A DNA stretch of 48,722 nt, from the NCBI GenBank assembly GCA_005800655.1, contig SYEV01000108.1, positions 1 through 48,722 of the forward strand, written 5' to 3'. The DNA comes from Bacteroidota bacterium. GTDB lineage: Bacteria > Bacteroidota > Bacteroidia > Chitinophagales > Chitinophagaceae. How positions within the stretch are numbered: position 1 is the stretch's first letter; every line of letters starts with the position of its first letter. The position numbers and the translations under genes are program-made. Under the pieces are notes generated by a model. The model saw only the letters and a list, made by a program, of their open reading frames with translations, made no database searches and was not told the DNA's origin. Positions 9,216 through 18,783 of this stretch are shown here, in pieces.

Positions 9216-10118
9216 TTAACGCGTTTTTAAGATGCTTCCCTCCTTGGTTACTTCCAATGCGTATACACCTCCTTCCTTAACTGCAAAATTATCAAGTGCA
9301 TGACTTATGGGAAAACCAAAACATACAGGATAATTGAAATTTGAAATATGTGCGTGAATGATTTCATTTGCCGTTGCGCCAAAATCTGTGGCGTTATCCT
9401 TTAATTCGGTAAACCCACCAATAACCAGACCTGCTAAATTATCCAATAACCCAGCATTTTTACACTGAATGATTAATCGATCTATATTGTAATGCGCTTC
9501 CCCAACATCTTCGATAAATAATATTTTACCCTTGGTATCCATTGCATTTTTAGACCCTATTAAATGCGCGATCATACATAAATTACCCCCAATAAGGTTT
9601 GCTGTAGCTGATCCTTGCTTATTGAATGTATGAGCCGCTGCTTGGATCACTTCATTTTTGCCTACCAAAATATTTTTTAAGGACTGGATATAAATTTCTC
9701 CCTCAGCTCCTTTATTAAATGCAGCTGCCATTGGACCATGAATACTCATGGTATTTTGCTTTTGAATGGCGGCATGCAAAACAGTAATATCACTAAAGCC
9801 GATCACCCATTTTGGATTTTGATTAAACTCGGAAAAATTGATTTGATCAATGATTCTACTTAAGCCATAGCCGCCACGGCCACATAATACCGCTTTAATA
9901 TTTGCATCGTCCAACATTTGCTGTAGTTCTGCTGCTCTTTCCGCATCGGAAGCCGAGAAACAGTCCTTTTTTGACCCTACCGTTTTGCCCAATTTTACCT
10001 TAAACCCCCATTTTTCAAGGGTCAAAATGCAATTTTGCACCTTTTCCAAGGGGATGGAACCTGCTGGACAAGTGATCCCTATAGTGTCTCTAGGAATGAG
10101 GATTGGCGGTTGAATCAT
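9216..10118 (-). CDS. ldcA: LD-carboxypeptidase (peptidase family S66, LdcA-like)
   Basis: A 300-residue cytoplasmic murein-recycling enzyme that removes the terminal D-alanine from muropeptide tetrapeptides. It shows the S66 serine-protease triad context: Ser in WVIGFSDITVLH, Glu in LFIEDVGEAHYNIDR, and His in FPISHALDNFAVKEGG. Length is normal for the family. I chose the ATG at 10118 (MIQPPILIPRD). A further-upstream start at 10157 would overlap metG and add a non-conserved tail. It is divergent from metG with only 26 bp between the two start codons. Confidence 0.92.
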   Translation of the reverse strand: MIQPPILIPRDTIGITCPAGSIPLEKVQNCILTLEKWGFKVKLGKTVGSKKDCFSASDAERAAELQQMLDDANIKAVLCGRGGYGLSRIIDQINFSEFNQNPKWVIGFSDITVLHAAIQKQNTMSIHGPMAAAFNKGAEGEIYIQSLKNILVGKNEVIQAAAHTFNKQGSATANLIGGNLCMIAHLIGSKNAMDTKGKILFIEDVGEAHYNIDRLIIQCKNAGLLDNLAGLVIGGFTELKDNATDFGATANEIIHAHISNFNYPVCFGFPISHALDNFAVKEGGVYALEVTKEGSILKTR

Positions 10119-10139
10119 AACACAAATTAAGTACTTTTG
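10110..10139 (+). promoter_or_regulatory. metG promoter, consistent with a leaderless transcript
   Basis: A TTG at 10110-10112, a 19-bp spacer and TACTTTTG at 10132-10139 match the Bacteroidota consensus TTG-N19-TAnnTTTG. Only five bases separate the box from the metG ATG at 10145, so transcription should start at or next to the start codon. The -33 element lies inside the first codons of the divergent ldcA. Confidence 0.8.
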
Positions 10140-10144
10140 CAGCA

Positions 10145-12280
10145 ATGAACACGCCAAAAAGATATTTGATTACAGCAGCCCTTCCCTATGCGAATGGTTT
10201 GAAGCATATTGGCCATTTAGCAGGCGCTTATTTACCTGCCGATATTTATGTCCGCTATTTAAAAGCGAAAAAAAGAGACGTGGTTTTTGTTTGTGGAAGT
10301 GACGAACATGGCACTGCCATCCCCATCCAAGCAACCAAGGAGGGAACCACTGCACAAGCTATTATTGATAAGTACCACCCGATCATTGAACAAAATTTTA
10401 AAGATCTGGGAATCGCATTTGATGTTTATCATCGCACCAGCGATGCATTGCATCATGAAACTGCCAGTGAATTTTTTAAAGATCTTGAAGCCAAGGGCGA
10501 TTTAGAAACTAAAACTTCATTGCAATATTTTGACGCCGAGGCAAATACTTTTTTGGCGGATAGATATATTAAAGGCACTTGTCCGAATTGCGGACATCAT
10601 GAAGCCTATGGAGACCAATGTGAAAAATGCGGCAAAAGTTTAAGCCCTGAAGAATTAATTAATCCAGTAAGTACTTTAAGTGGTAACGCGCCTATTAAAA
10701 AAGAAACCACACATTGGTATTTACCTTTAAATAAACATGAAGATTTTTTACGTGAATGGATTTTAAAAGAGCATGCAAATGATTGGCGAGCTGCAGTCGT
10801 AGGTCAATGCAAAAGCTGGATTGATGGTGGCTTACAACCTAGGGCTGTGACCCGTGATTTAGATTGGGGAGTTAAAGTACCTGTGGCAGAAGGTGATGGT
10901 AAAGTTTTATATGTTTGGTTTGATGCACCTATTGGATATATCAGCGCTACTAAGCAATGGGCAAAAGATAATGGTAAAGATTGGACCCCTTATTGGAATG
11001 ATTCAGAAACCAAATTGGTCCACTTCATAGGAAAAGATAATATTGTTTTTCATTGTATCATTTTCCCCATCATGTTAAAATTGCATGGCCATATTTTACC
11101 GGAAAGCGTTCCTGCCAATGAATTCATGAATTTAGAGGGCGACAAAATGAGTACTTCCAAAGGTTGGAGTATTGAGATGGATGACTACATTAATAAATGG
11201 ATTAAAAAAGAAAATGGTGGCACAGGATTAGCCGATAGCTTACGTTTTTATTTAACTTCTATCGCACCTGAATCAAAGGATAGTGAATTTACCTGGAAAG
11301 GATTCCAGGAATCAGTGAATGGGGAACTAGTAAGCATCTTCGCCAATTATGTGAATAGAACATGGGTGTTGATGCATAAATTATGCAAGGGCAAGGTACC
11401 CCCTATTCATCCTGACTTATTGGATGAGGAGGACAACGCCATTTTACAAAGTGTGAAAGATAGCAAAGCAAAAATTACTGAATTACTGGAGCAATATAAA
11501 TTTAGAGACACCCAATTTGAAGTGATCAACTTAGCGCGTATTGGAAATCAATACATGCAAAAAAAGGAGCCTTGGATTGTGGCTAAAAATTTAGCGACCG
11601 ACCCAACTGCACAAGCGAAAATTGACAACTGCATGCATGCTTGCTTGCAATTATGCGCGAACCTTGCCATTTTGGTAAACCCTTTTTTACCATTTACTGC
11701 AAAAAAAATGTGCTACTTGATGAAAGTGGTGGACAAAATGTTGGACTGGGATAATGCAGGAAACTTTAATTTATTAAAAGTGGGTTATAGCTTAAGACCT
11801 CCTGAATTGTTGTTTAGAAAAATTGAGGACGAAGAGATTGAAGCAGAATTAACCCAATTGCAAACAAATTTAAAAGCAAAAAAAATTACGATGAATACGA
11901 TTACTACCACTGATGCTAGCGCAGCTCCTGAAGCGAATAACCAAGCATTCAAACCTGAAATTGTATTTGATGATTTTGGTAAAATTGATTTGCGCGTAGG
12001 TACGATCATTGATGCGAAGAAGGTGGAGAAAGCAGATAAATTATTACAATTAGAAGTGGATTTGGGATTGGAAAAAAGAACCATTTTATCAGGTATCGCC
12101 ATGCATTTTGATCCAGCTGACATTATTGGAAAGCAAGTAGTGGTGGTGGCAAACTTAGCGCCACGAAAAATGCGCGGTGTTGAAAGTAAAGGAATGATTT
12201 TAATGGCCGAAGATGTCCATGGTAAATTATACTTTGTGCAACCTAGTGAAGCGATTGCTGCTGGAAGTAAAATTTCATAA
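10145..12280 (+). CDS. metG: Methionyl-tRNA synthetase with C-terminal tRNA-binding domain
   Basis: Charges tRNA-Met. At 711 residues it is the long MetG form. Seen: HIGH at residues 21-24, KMSTS at 334-338, a zinc knuckle CPNCGHHEAYGDQCEKCG, the anticodon-binding domain (about 400-580), a linker, and a C-terminal EMAP/Trbp111-type tRNA-binding domain (about 605-711; FGKIDLRVGTI, then VVVVANLAPRKMRGVESKGM). The ATG at 10145 gives MNTPKRYLITAALPYANG, as expected. The putative promoter almost touches this ATG, so a leaderless mRNA is likely. A strong palindromic terminator follows. Confidence 0.98.
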   Translation: MNTPKRYLITAALPYANGLKHIGHLAGAYLPADIYVRYLKAKKRDVVFVCGSDEHGTAIPIQATKEGTTAQAIIDKYHPIIEQNFKDLGIAFDVYHRTSDALHHETASEFFKDLEAKGDLETKTSLQYFDAEANTFLADRYIKGTCPNCGHHEAYGDQCEKCGKSLSPEELINPVSTLSGNAPIKKETTHWYLPLNKHEDFLREWILKEHANDWRAAVVGQCKSWIDGGLQPRAVTRDLDWGVKVPVAEGDGKVLYVWFDAPIGYISATKQWAKDNGKDWTPYWNDSETKLVHFIGKDNIVFHCIIFPIMLKLHGHILPESVPANEFMNLEGDKMSTSKGWSIEMDDYINKWIKKENGGTGLADSLRFYLTSIAPESKDSEFTWKGFQESVNGELVSIFANYVNRTWVLMHKLCKGKVPPIHPDLLDEEDNAILQSVKDSKAKITELLEQYKFRDTQFEVINLARIGNQYMQKKEPWIVAKNLATDPTAQAKIDNCMHACLQLCANLAILVNPFLPFTAKKMCYLMKVVDKMLDWDNAGNFNLLKVGYSLRPPELLFRKIEDEEIEAELTQLQTNLKAKKITMNTITTTDASAAPEANNQAFKPEIVFDDFGKIDLRVGTIIDAKKVEKADKLLQLEVDLGLEKRTILSGIAMHFDPADIIGKQVVVVANLAPRKMRGVESKGMILMAEDVHGKLYFVQPSEAIAAGSKIS

Positions 12281-12339
12281 ATTACGCGCCTGGCTAATTT
12301 GCGAAAAGAAAGTAAAAAAATAATAAGAAATACCTCAAT

Positions 12340-12371
12340 AAAAAAGGACCCGATTAATCGGGTCCTTTTTT
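12340..12371. terminator. Perfect 32-bp palindromic bidirectional terminator
   Basis: Arms 12340-12355 and 12356-12371 (AAAAAAGGACCCGATT and its complement); the centre forms the loop. It has U-tracts on both strands and lies between the convergent metG and the Tat-exported subunit gene. Confidence 0.9.
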
Positions 12372-12402
12372 TAAATATTATGTAAGAAAAGTATTTCAGA
12401 AA

Positions 12403-13044
12403 CTAGTAAGAAATACACTCTTTTAATTCTTTCTCTGTATAGGCTAATCCATGTTGCTTTAATACTTCATCAGGAACCCCATTCCATTGGTTAGGCACAT
12501 TTCCCATATAGCCCAAATCCTTCACCCCAATTTCAGAAGTATAGAATCCTGTAGTGACCAAGTCGCGAATTTTATTAAAAAAGCTGACGCCTTGTGCTAC
12601 TTCTGGTTTCGCCTTATTTGGATAGGCAATTTCATCTACAATTTCTAATTGCTGCGGCTTTGTTAAATCAACAAACGCTTTTTCATATTTCTTATAACAA
12701 TGCAAATCCAACCATCTTAAGCCACCACGCATTGGCACTTGATGATCGGGCATATCCTTTACAATGAACTCAATAAATTCAGGCACTTTAGCGTCTGACG
12801 CCGAGCCACTTACTGCATCCTTAGGCATAATGATATCAGCTAGTACAGTAATGGTAGCCATTTCCTGTGCATCAAAAAAATCAGGCTGTGCTTTTACTTT
12901 AACTAAGTAATCCTTTTCCTCCTGCATACGATCGTCCATGTTCACTTCTGCAACAGTCGTGTTCTTGTTTTTACAAGCTTCAAGTAATACACCTGCGGAA
13001 ACAGTGCCTAATACCAACGCTTTAATGGAATCTCTTCTATCCAT
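12403..13044 (-). CDS. Gluconate 2-dehydrogenase subunit 3-like protein, Tat-exported
   Basis: A 213-residue small subunit of membrane-associated GMC dehydrogenases. The N-terminus MDRRDSIKALVLGT carries a twin-arginine motif, followed by a hydrophobic stretch ending LLEAC, which could serve as a lipoprotein attachment cysteine. The remainder (MATITVLADIIMPKD, VPEFIEFIVKDMPDH, VSFFNKIRDLVTTGFYTSEIGVKDLGY) fits the subunit-3 family. The ATG at 13044 is chosen over an in-frame TTG two codons upstream. It follows the GMC flavoprotein gene by 26 bp. The flavoprotein has no signal of its own, so this subunit probably carries it through Tat. No cytochrome c partner is present. Confidence 0.88.
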   Translation of the reverse strand: MDRRDSIKALVLGTVSAGVLLEACKNKNTTVAEVNMDDRMQEEKDYLVKVKAQPDFFDAQEMATITVLADIIMPKDAVSGSASDAKVPEFIEFIVKDMPDHQVPMRGGLRWLDLHCYKKYEKAFVDLTKPQQLEIVDEIAYPNKAKPEVAQGVSFFNKIRDLVTTGFYTSEIGVKDLGYMGNVPNQWNGVPDEVLKQHGLAYTEKELKECISY

Positions 13045-13070
13045 GATCAATATTTTTATTTAATTAGATA

Positions 13071-14813
13071 TTATATATTTTTCTTTTGTAACTGATCCAA
13101 AATATATTCCGATGTACGCATGGACAAAGCCAAAATAGTCCATGTAATATTTTTATCTGCTTGTGAGGTAAATACTGAACCATCCACACAGAATAAATTT
13201 TTACAATCATGGGCTTGTCCAAATGCATTTAAGGCAGATGTTTTTTTATCACTACCCATACGAACTGTTCCAGCTTCATGAATAATATTACCTGGATTTG
13301 ATAATCCATATTTATTACTTGCATCATCTTGATCACCCCAAGTAATTACTGCACCCATTTCATGCATAATTTCACGGAAGGTTTCCTTCATATGTTTTGC
13401 TTGTTGTACTTCATATTCTGAATTTTTACAATCAAACTTTAATACTGGAATACCATATTTGTCCACTACATCGGGATCAATTTTACAATGATTTTCAAAC
13501 CTTGGCACCGCTTCACCTCTTCCGCCCATACCTACACTCGCACCATAAAAAAAGCGTACATCCTCTTTTAATGATTCGCCATATCCGCCAGCTTCCTTGG
13601 TTCTACCATTGACTTGAAACTTACCATTCAATCCTTGTTGGCCCATTCCAAATCCGTAACCTGGCTGACTCATACCACCCCAATATTCAATATGGTATCC
13701 TCTAGGAAAATTTAATTTTTTATTATCCAACCACCATGGTGTATATACGTGCATACCACCAACACCATCTTCGTTGTAACGCTTACGTCCAAACAAACTT
13801 GGAATTACACCACCCAATGCAGCGCCGGTAGAGTCATGTAAATAATGTCCAACAACGCCTGAACTATTTGCCAACCCATTCGGATGTTTAGATGATTTTG
13901 AATTTAATAATAAACGTGCAGTTTCACAAGTACTTGCACCTAACACGACTACTCTTGCATTAATTTGATACTCCTGTCTGTCGGCTTTATTGACATAGGA
14001 AATACCTACTGCTTTTCCTTCTCTATCCGTAATTACTTCACGCGCCATAGCACCGGTAATTAAATCCACATTTCCTGTTAATAATGCAGGGCGCACTAAA
14101 ACTGAAGATGAGGAAAAATCACCGTACACTTTACAGGAACGATTACATTGACCACAGTAAAAACAAACCCCACGATCATCATTTATTTTTTTAGTTAAAA
14201 TAGATAAACGGGATGGAATTACTGGAATGTTAATTCCTGTTGCTGCTTTTTTAAACATCAACTCATGTAACCTTGGTTTTGGCGGCGGTAAGAAAATACC
14301 ATCGGGATCATTCGCTAATCCTTCATTGGTTCCGTATACCCCAATTAATCTATCAATTTTATCATAATAAGGTTTGATGTCCTCATAGCCTATTGGCCAA
14401 TCGTCACCTAAGCCGTCAATACTTCTTCTTTTAAAATCTTTGGGTCCGAATCGCAATGAGATACGACCCCAATGATTGGTACGACCACCTACCATTCTAG
14501 CTCTCCACCACTCAAATTTATCACTGCCTGGCGTTTGCGTATATGGTTCTCCGTCTATTTCCCATCCCCAATAGGACGCATCAAAATCGCCAAATGGACG
14601 CATTTTGGTACTTGCCCCACGACGCGGTGATTCCCAAGGGTTTTTCATTTGTGATGAGTTTTTAGCTGGATCAAATTCAGGACCCGCTTCTAACAAACAA
14701 ACTTTAAGACCAGCCTTTGCTAAAACATAGGCTGACATTCCCCCTCCTGCACCTGAACCAACAATGACTGCGTCATAATTTTTAGGCGAAACTTTTACTT
14801 GAAAATTGGACAT
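13071..14813 (-). CDS. GMC-family FAD-dependent oxidoreductase
   Basis: 580 residues. The N-terminal dinucleotide-binding motif is VIVGSGAGGGMSAYVLAKAG (about 16-35); an FAD-contact segment follows (MVGGRTNHWGRISLR). A cysteine cluster CFYCGQCNRSCK is near residue 217, and the GMC C-terminal motif HEAGTVRMGSD with CVDGSVFTSQADKNITWTI closes the fold. This family oxidises sugar or alcohol C-OH groups. Pairing with a subunit-3 protein resembles gluconate 2-dehydrogenase and the LacA/LacC-type glucoside 3-dehydrogenases, so a sugar or glycoside is the likely substrate. That is inference; the substrate is not readable from sequence. The ATG at 14813 is clear. Confidence 0.9.
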   Translation of the reverse strand: MSNFQVKVSPKNYDAVIVGSGAGGGMSAYVLAKAGLKVCLLEAGPEFDPAKNSSQMKNPWESPRRGASTKMRPFGDFDASYWGWEIDGEPYTQTPGSDKFEWWRARMVGGRTNHWGRISLRFGPKDFKRRSIDGLGDDWPIGYEDIKPYYDKIDRLIGVYGTNEGLANDPDGIFLPPPKPRLHELMFKKAATGINIPVIPSRLSILTKKINDDRGVCFYCGQCNRSCKVYGDFSSSSVLVRPALLTGNVDLITGAMAREVITDREGKAVGISYVNKADRQEYQINARVVVLGASTCETARLLLNSKSSKHPNGLANSSGVVGHYLHDSTGAALGGVIPSLFGRKRYNEDGVGGMHVYTPWWLDNKKLNFPRGYHIEYWGGMSQPGYGFGMGQQGLNGKFQVNGRTKEAGGYGESLKEDVRFFYGASVGMGGRGEAVPRFENHCKIDPDVVDKYGIPVLKFDCKNSEYEVQQAKHMKETFREIMHEMGAVITWGDQDDASNKYGLSNPGNIIHEAGTVRMGSDKKTSALNAFGQAHDCKNLFCVDGSVFTSQADKNITWTILALSMRTSEYILDQLQKKNI

Positions 14814-14950
14814 AATGCTATTTTTTTCTCTAGTTGTATTGAGCTATGAATTTAAAGAAAATTATTAATGCTTGCCTAATTTTTACATGAAAGTTTGCGT
14901 TTTAGTAAAAGCAAAAGTCCAGGTTTCCTTTAGGGTAGGTTTAAAGTAAA

Positions 14951-14978
14951 AATCCCCACCCGTTAATGGGTGGGGATT
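14951..14978 (-). terminator. Intrinsic terminator after nrdJ
   Basis: Arms 14951-14961 (AATCCCCACCC) and 14968-14978 with a 6-nt loop; on the minus strand the stem is followed by a T-rich run. It ends the nrdJ transcript before the GMC gene. The other bases of 14814-15034 hold nothing else I recognise. Confidence 0.85.
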
Positions 14979-15034
14979 AAAATCATTAGAGGATATTTTT
15001 GGAAATTTTATATTTTATAAAAATTTCCAAAAAA

Positions 15035-18000
15035 TCAACTACAGCCCATACTTGTTCCACAGTTCAAGCACTTGTAACAAGTACCACTTCTGATTGTAAT
15101 ATGGCCACAAGTGCTACAAGCTGGCGCATCACTTTGCATGCTCTTTGCAGCTGCTTGCACCTGGTCTAATGATCCACCAGCAGTTGTTTCAACTGCTACT
15201 GCTACATTCGCTTTAGCAACTGTTGGCGCAGTAACACGAATGCTACTTAGCTCAGGCTTTCCCACTAATGTAATATCGCCCTCCTCACCTAAATTTTCAA
15301 CTGTCGGCTTGTCTAATACATGCACTAAATCGGTTCTGCCTAAATATTCATACGCTAATGAACGGAATATAAAGTCAACGATTGAAGTGGTTGTTTTGAT
15401 GTTTGGATGATCCACCATTCCTGAAGGTTCGAACTTGGTAAATACAAATTTCTCAACAAACTCTTCCAATGGAACACCATATTGTAAACCAACTGAAATT
15501 GAGATGGCAAAGCAGTTCATTAAACTACGCAGTGTAGAACCTTCTTTTGCTAAATCGATAAATATTTCTCCTAAAGTATTGTCATTGTATTCGCCTGTTC
15601 TTAAAAATAATACCTGTCCACCAATACGCGCTTTTTGTGTAAAGCCACGACGTTTAGCCGGTAATGATTTACGCTCAATGATTCTAGAAAGTTGGCGCTT
15701 AAATTTAGTATCCGTTGAAGCAGACATTCTTTTTTGAACTTCTTCTAATAACTCATCTACATTTAATTTACTTAGGTCAACCAATTGAGAACCACTTTCA
15801 GCAACTGCAGCTTCCTCTTCAGTTGTTGCATCTGCTTTTTTCTTTTTATCTGATTTTGTACTTAATGGCTGGCTTAATTTAGAACCATCACGATATATCG
15901 CATTCGCTTTTAATCCTAGAGACCAACTCATTAAATAAGAATCAGCAATCTCTTCAACAGTCGCTTCGTTTGGAAGATTAATAGTTTTAGAAATCGCACC
16001 AGATAAGAAAGGTTGACAAGCAGCCATCATTCTAATATGACCATGTGCGTGAATGTATCTTTCTCCTTTTTTACCATTTTTATTCGCACAATCAAATATA
16101 GACAAATGCTCATCCTTCAATGCTGGTGCACCTTCTACAGTCATGGTACCACATACATAATCGTTAGCAGCATCAATTTGATCTTCTGTAAATCCTAAAG
16201 CTTCTAATAAACTAAAGCTCCAATCAGCAAAAACTTCTTCTTTAAAACCTAATCTCGTTAAACAAGCATCACCCAATGTGAAACGGTTAAAGATGAATCC
16301 AATTTCAAATGCTGATTTTGCAGCACCATTTAATTTTGCAATTTCTTCCGCTGTAAATCCTTTCGCTAATAATGATTCATTGTTAATGAATGGGGCACCT
16401 GCGAAACTTGCATGTCCTACAGCGAAGTTTACAATTGCATCATTTTCAGCTTGTGTATATCCTAAATTCTTTAACGCTTGTGGTACAGATTGGTTGATGA
16501 TTTTAAAGTATCCACCGCCTGATAATTTTTTAAATTTAACTAAAGCAAAATCTGGTTCAACACCTGTAGTATCGCAATCCATTACTAAACCAATCGTTCC
16601 TGTTGGAGCGATTACAGTTGTTTGTGCATTTCTATAGCCATATTTTTCACCTAATTGAACTGCATCATCCCAAGCCTTCGTTGCAGCTTTCAATAAATAA
16701 TCAGGGGTATGTTGTGCTTTAATTCCTTGTGGTTTAATTTCAAGACCTACATAAGCACCTTCTGCATCATAGGCAGCAGCGCGGTGATTACGCATTACAC
16801 GTAACATATCTTCTTTATTTTCTTCGTATCTATCAAAAGCACCTAAGAAAGAAGCTAATTCAGCAGATGTTTTATAAGCCACCCCCGTCATGATTGCCGT
16901 GATTGATCCTGCAATACCACGTGCCTCTTCACTATCGTAAGCAATACCACTTACCATTAACATAGAACCAAGGTTGGCAAAACCTAAACCTGTCGTTCTG
17001 TAATCATAAGATAATTGTGCTACCTCCTTAGAAGGGAACTGCGCCATTAAAATAGATACCTCTAATACAGTAGCCCATAATCTTGTTGTATACTCAAAAC
17101 CAGTTACATCAAATGTATTGTCAGACTCGTTGAAGAATTTACGCAAGTTGATTGAAGCTAGATTACAAGCTGTGTTGTCCAAGAACATATATTCTGAACA
17201 TGGGTTAGAAGCGTTGATTCTCCCGCCTTTTGGACAAGTATGCCACTCATTGATAGTAGTATCATATTGTGTTCCTGGATCCGCGCAACGCCAAGCAGCG
17301 TTTGCAATTTGATCCCATACTTCACGTGCAGGTATTGATTGCATCACACGACCATCAGTACGTGCTTTTAATTCCCAATTGCCATTTTCAGATAATGCTT
17401 TAAAGAAGCTGTTCGGAATACGCACCGAGTTGTTTGAATTTTGTCCAGAGACTGTTGCGTATGCTTCTCCTTCATAACTATTATCATAACCAGCCGCGAT
17501 TAAAGCAGCCACTTTATCTTCTTCTTTTACTTTCCAGTTAATGAATTCCATTACTTCTGGATGATCCAAGTCCAAACAAACCATTTTAGCAGCACGACGT
17601 GTGGTACCACCAGATTTAATCGCACCTGCCGCGCGATCACCAATTTTCAAGAAGCTCATTAAGCCACTTGAGGATCCGCCACCAGATAATTTCTCGTTAG
17701 CCCCTCTGATTTGAGAGAAGTTGGTTCCAACCCCAGATCCGTATTTAAAAATTCTGGCTTCTCTTGTCCATAAATCCATAATACCCCCTTCGTTCACTAA
17801 ATCATCGCTTACGCTTAATATAAAACAAGCATGTGGTTGTGGACGCTCATATGCACTTGTTGATCTCTTTAATTTTTTATCAGTTGGATCAACATAATAG
17901 TGCCCTTGCGCACCACCTGTGATACCATAGCTTTCATGTAACCCTGTATTAAACCATTGAGGTGAATTTGGAACACAAGCTTGGTTTAAAATACTATATA

Positions 18001-18367
18001 CTAACTCCTCATAAAATATTTGTGCATCTTGTTCAGTTGCAAAATAACCATAACGCTCACCCCACACTCTCCAGCAATTCGCCATACGATGCGCAACTTG
18101 CTTTACTGTTGTTTCACGACCTAAGGAACCATCTGCTTGAGGTACGCCAGCTTTTCTGAAATATTTTTGTGCAAGAATATCTGTTGCAATTTGACTCCAC
18201 TGTTTCGGCACTTCCACATTGGTCATCTCAAACACTTTTTCTCCGTTTGGATTTTTAATTACGCTATCACGATAGTCGTAATCAAATTGATCAAATGGAG
18301 AAACATTTTCTTTTGTAAAGAGGCGTGTAAATTTTAAGCCTCTTTTTGTTTTAGGAGTAGTAGCCAT
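15035..18367 (-). CDS. nrdJ: Adenosylcobalamin-dependent (class II) ribonucleotide reductase
   Basis: Makes deoxyribonucleotides from ribonucleotides using a B12-derived thiyl radical, with no oxygen requirement. 1110 residues. Seen: the active-site finger-loop motif NPCSE followed by ACNLASINL, and the phosphate/loop motif [21 protein letters not shown]. After a Lys/Glu-rich linker comes a TSCPD-type domain ([41 protein letters not shown]). A C-terminal zinc-ribbon-like tail follows ([21 protein letters not shown], ending MGCS). No NrdB-type partner is needed or present. No B12 riboswitch is recognisable in the leader, but a hairpin lies 35 bp upstream of the ATG. Confidence 0.96.
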   Translation of the reverse strand: MATTPKTKRGLKFTRLFTKENVSPFDQFDYDYRDSVIKNPNGEKVFEMTNVEVPKQWSQIATDILAQKYFRKAGVPQADGSLGRETTVKQVAHRMANCWRVWGERYGYFATEQDAQIFYEELVYSILNQACVPNSPQWFNTGLHESYGITGGAQGHYYVDPTDKKLKRSTSAYERPQPHACFILSVSDDLVNEGGIMDLWTREARIFKYGSGVGTNFSQIRGANEKLSGGGSSSGLMSFLKIGDRAAGAIKSGGTTRRAAKMVCLDLDHPEVMEFINWKVKEEDKVAALIAAGYDNSYEGEAYATVSGQNSNNSVRIPNSFFKALSENGNWELKARTDGRVMQSIPAREVWDQIANAAWRCADPGTQYDTTINEWHTCPKGGRINASNPCSEYMFLDNTACNLASINLRKFFNESDNTFDVTGFEYTTRLWATVLEVSILMAQFPSKEVAQLSYDYRTTGLGFANLGSMLMVSGIAYDSEEARGIAGSITAIMTGVAYKTSAELASFLGAFDRYEENKEDMLRVMRNHRAAAYDAEGAYVGLEIKPQGIKAQHTPDYLLKAATKAWDDAVQLGEKYGYRNAQTTVIAPTGTIGLVMDCDTTGVEPDFALVKFKKLSGGGYFKIINQSVPQALKNLGYTQAENDAIVNFAVGHASFAGAPFINNESLLAKGFTAEEIAKLNGAAKSAFEIGFIFNRFTLGDACLTRLGFKEEVFADWSFSLLEALGFTEDQIDAANDYVCGTMTVEGAPALKDEHLSIFDCANKNGKKGERYIHAHGHIRMMAACQPFLSGAISKTINLPNEATVEEIADSYLMSWSLGLKANAIYRDGSKLSQPLSTKSDKKKKADATTEEEAAVAESGSQLVDLSKLNVDELLEEVQKRMSASTDTKFKRQLSRIIERKSLPAKRRGFTQKARIGGQVLFLRTGEYNDNTLGEIFIDLAKEGSTLRSLMNCFAISISVGLQYGVPLEEFVEKFVFTKFEPSGMVDHPNIKTTTSIVDFIFRSLAYEYLGRTDLVHVLDKPTVENLGEEGDITLVGKPELSSIRVTAPTVAKANVAVAVETTAGGSLDQVQAAAKSMQSDAPACSTCGHITIRSGTCYKCLNCGTSMGCS

Positions 18368-18783
18368 GGTCTTGTTCTATTTAAGGATGTTAGTGGGTTA
18401 TCCCATTAGGTTTTTGAAAAACCTTGATGGGTATACGAAAATATCCTTCTGAAACCATAATACAAGCATTGAAATATCAACAGCTGTGGAAAAGAAATGT
18501 GAATTAAATCAAACCCTATATCCGGCTTGATTTTCGTGATTTATCCCCAAGAGATGTTAGTTTCTGCGAAAAAAAAACCTTGGATGTTTAAAATTTTTAG
18601 TATTTGTTAGCACCCCTTATCCCTTGTTGCAATAAAATCAATATTTTTGGTGATTCCAATAAACAAGCAACTCCTTGGACCTAAATGGCGCTGGGAAGTA
18701 AATAAAACAGAGAAAAATAATTTTTACCTGTTTTATTATGTGTTTTTTTGGGAAAAATATTGCACCTTACACGGGCTTATAAA
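18368..18783. other. 416-bp divergent intergenic region, nrdJ / GGGPS
   Basis: No ORF with coding character. It contains the hairpin at 18402-18431, one DnaA-box-like TGTGGAAAA at 18485-18493, a near match TTATCCCCA at 18541-18549, and otherwise AT-rich sequence. I found neither a clean TAnnTTTG promoter for either gene nor a riboswitch or small RNA. Confidence 0.5.
18402..18431 (-). promoter_or_regulatory. Hairpin in the nrdJ 5' leader
   Basis: CCCATTAGGTTTTT (18402-18415) pairs with AAAAACCTTGATGGG (18417-18431): an 8-bp inner stem, a small internal loop and a 5-bp outer stem, 35 bp from the nrdJ ATG. Its function is unknown; there is no obvious U-tract toward nrdJ. Confidence 0.5.

Noticed and set aside
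12340..12371. Perfect palindrome as a possible transposon end or attachment site
   Set aside because: Position between convergent genes and U-tracts on both sides fit a bidirectional terminator; no second copy or target duplication was seen.
18368..18783. Possible B12 riboswitch upstream of nrdJ
   Set aside because: No B12-box-like core sequence or expected multi-helix fold could be recognised; only a simple hairpin is present.
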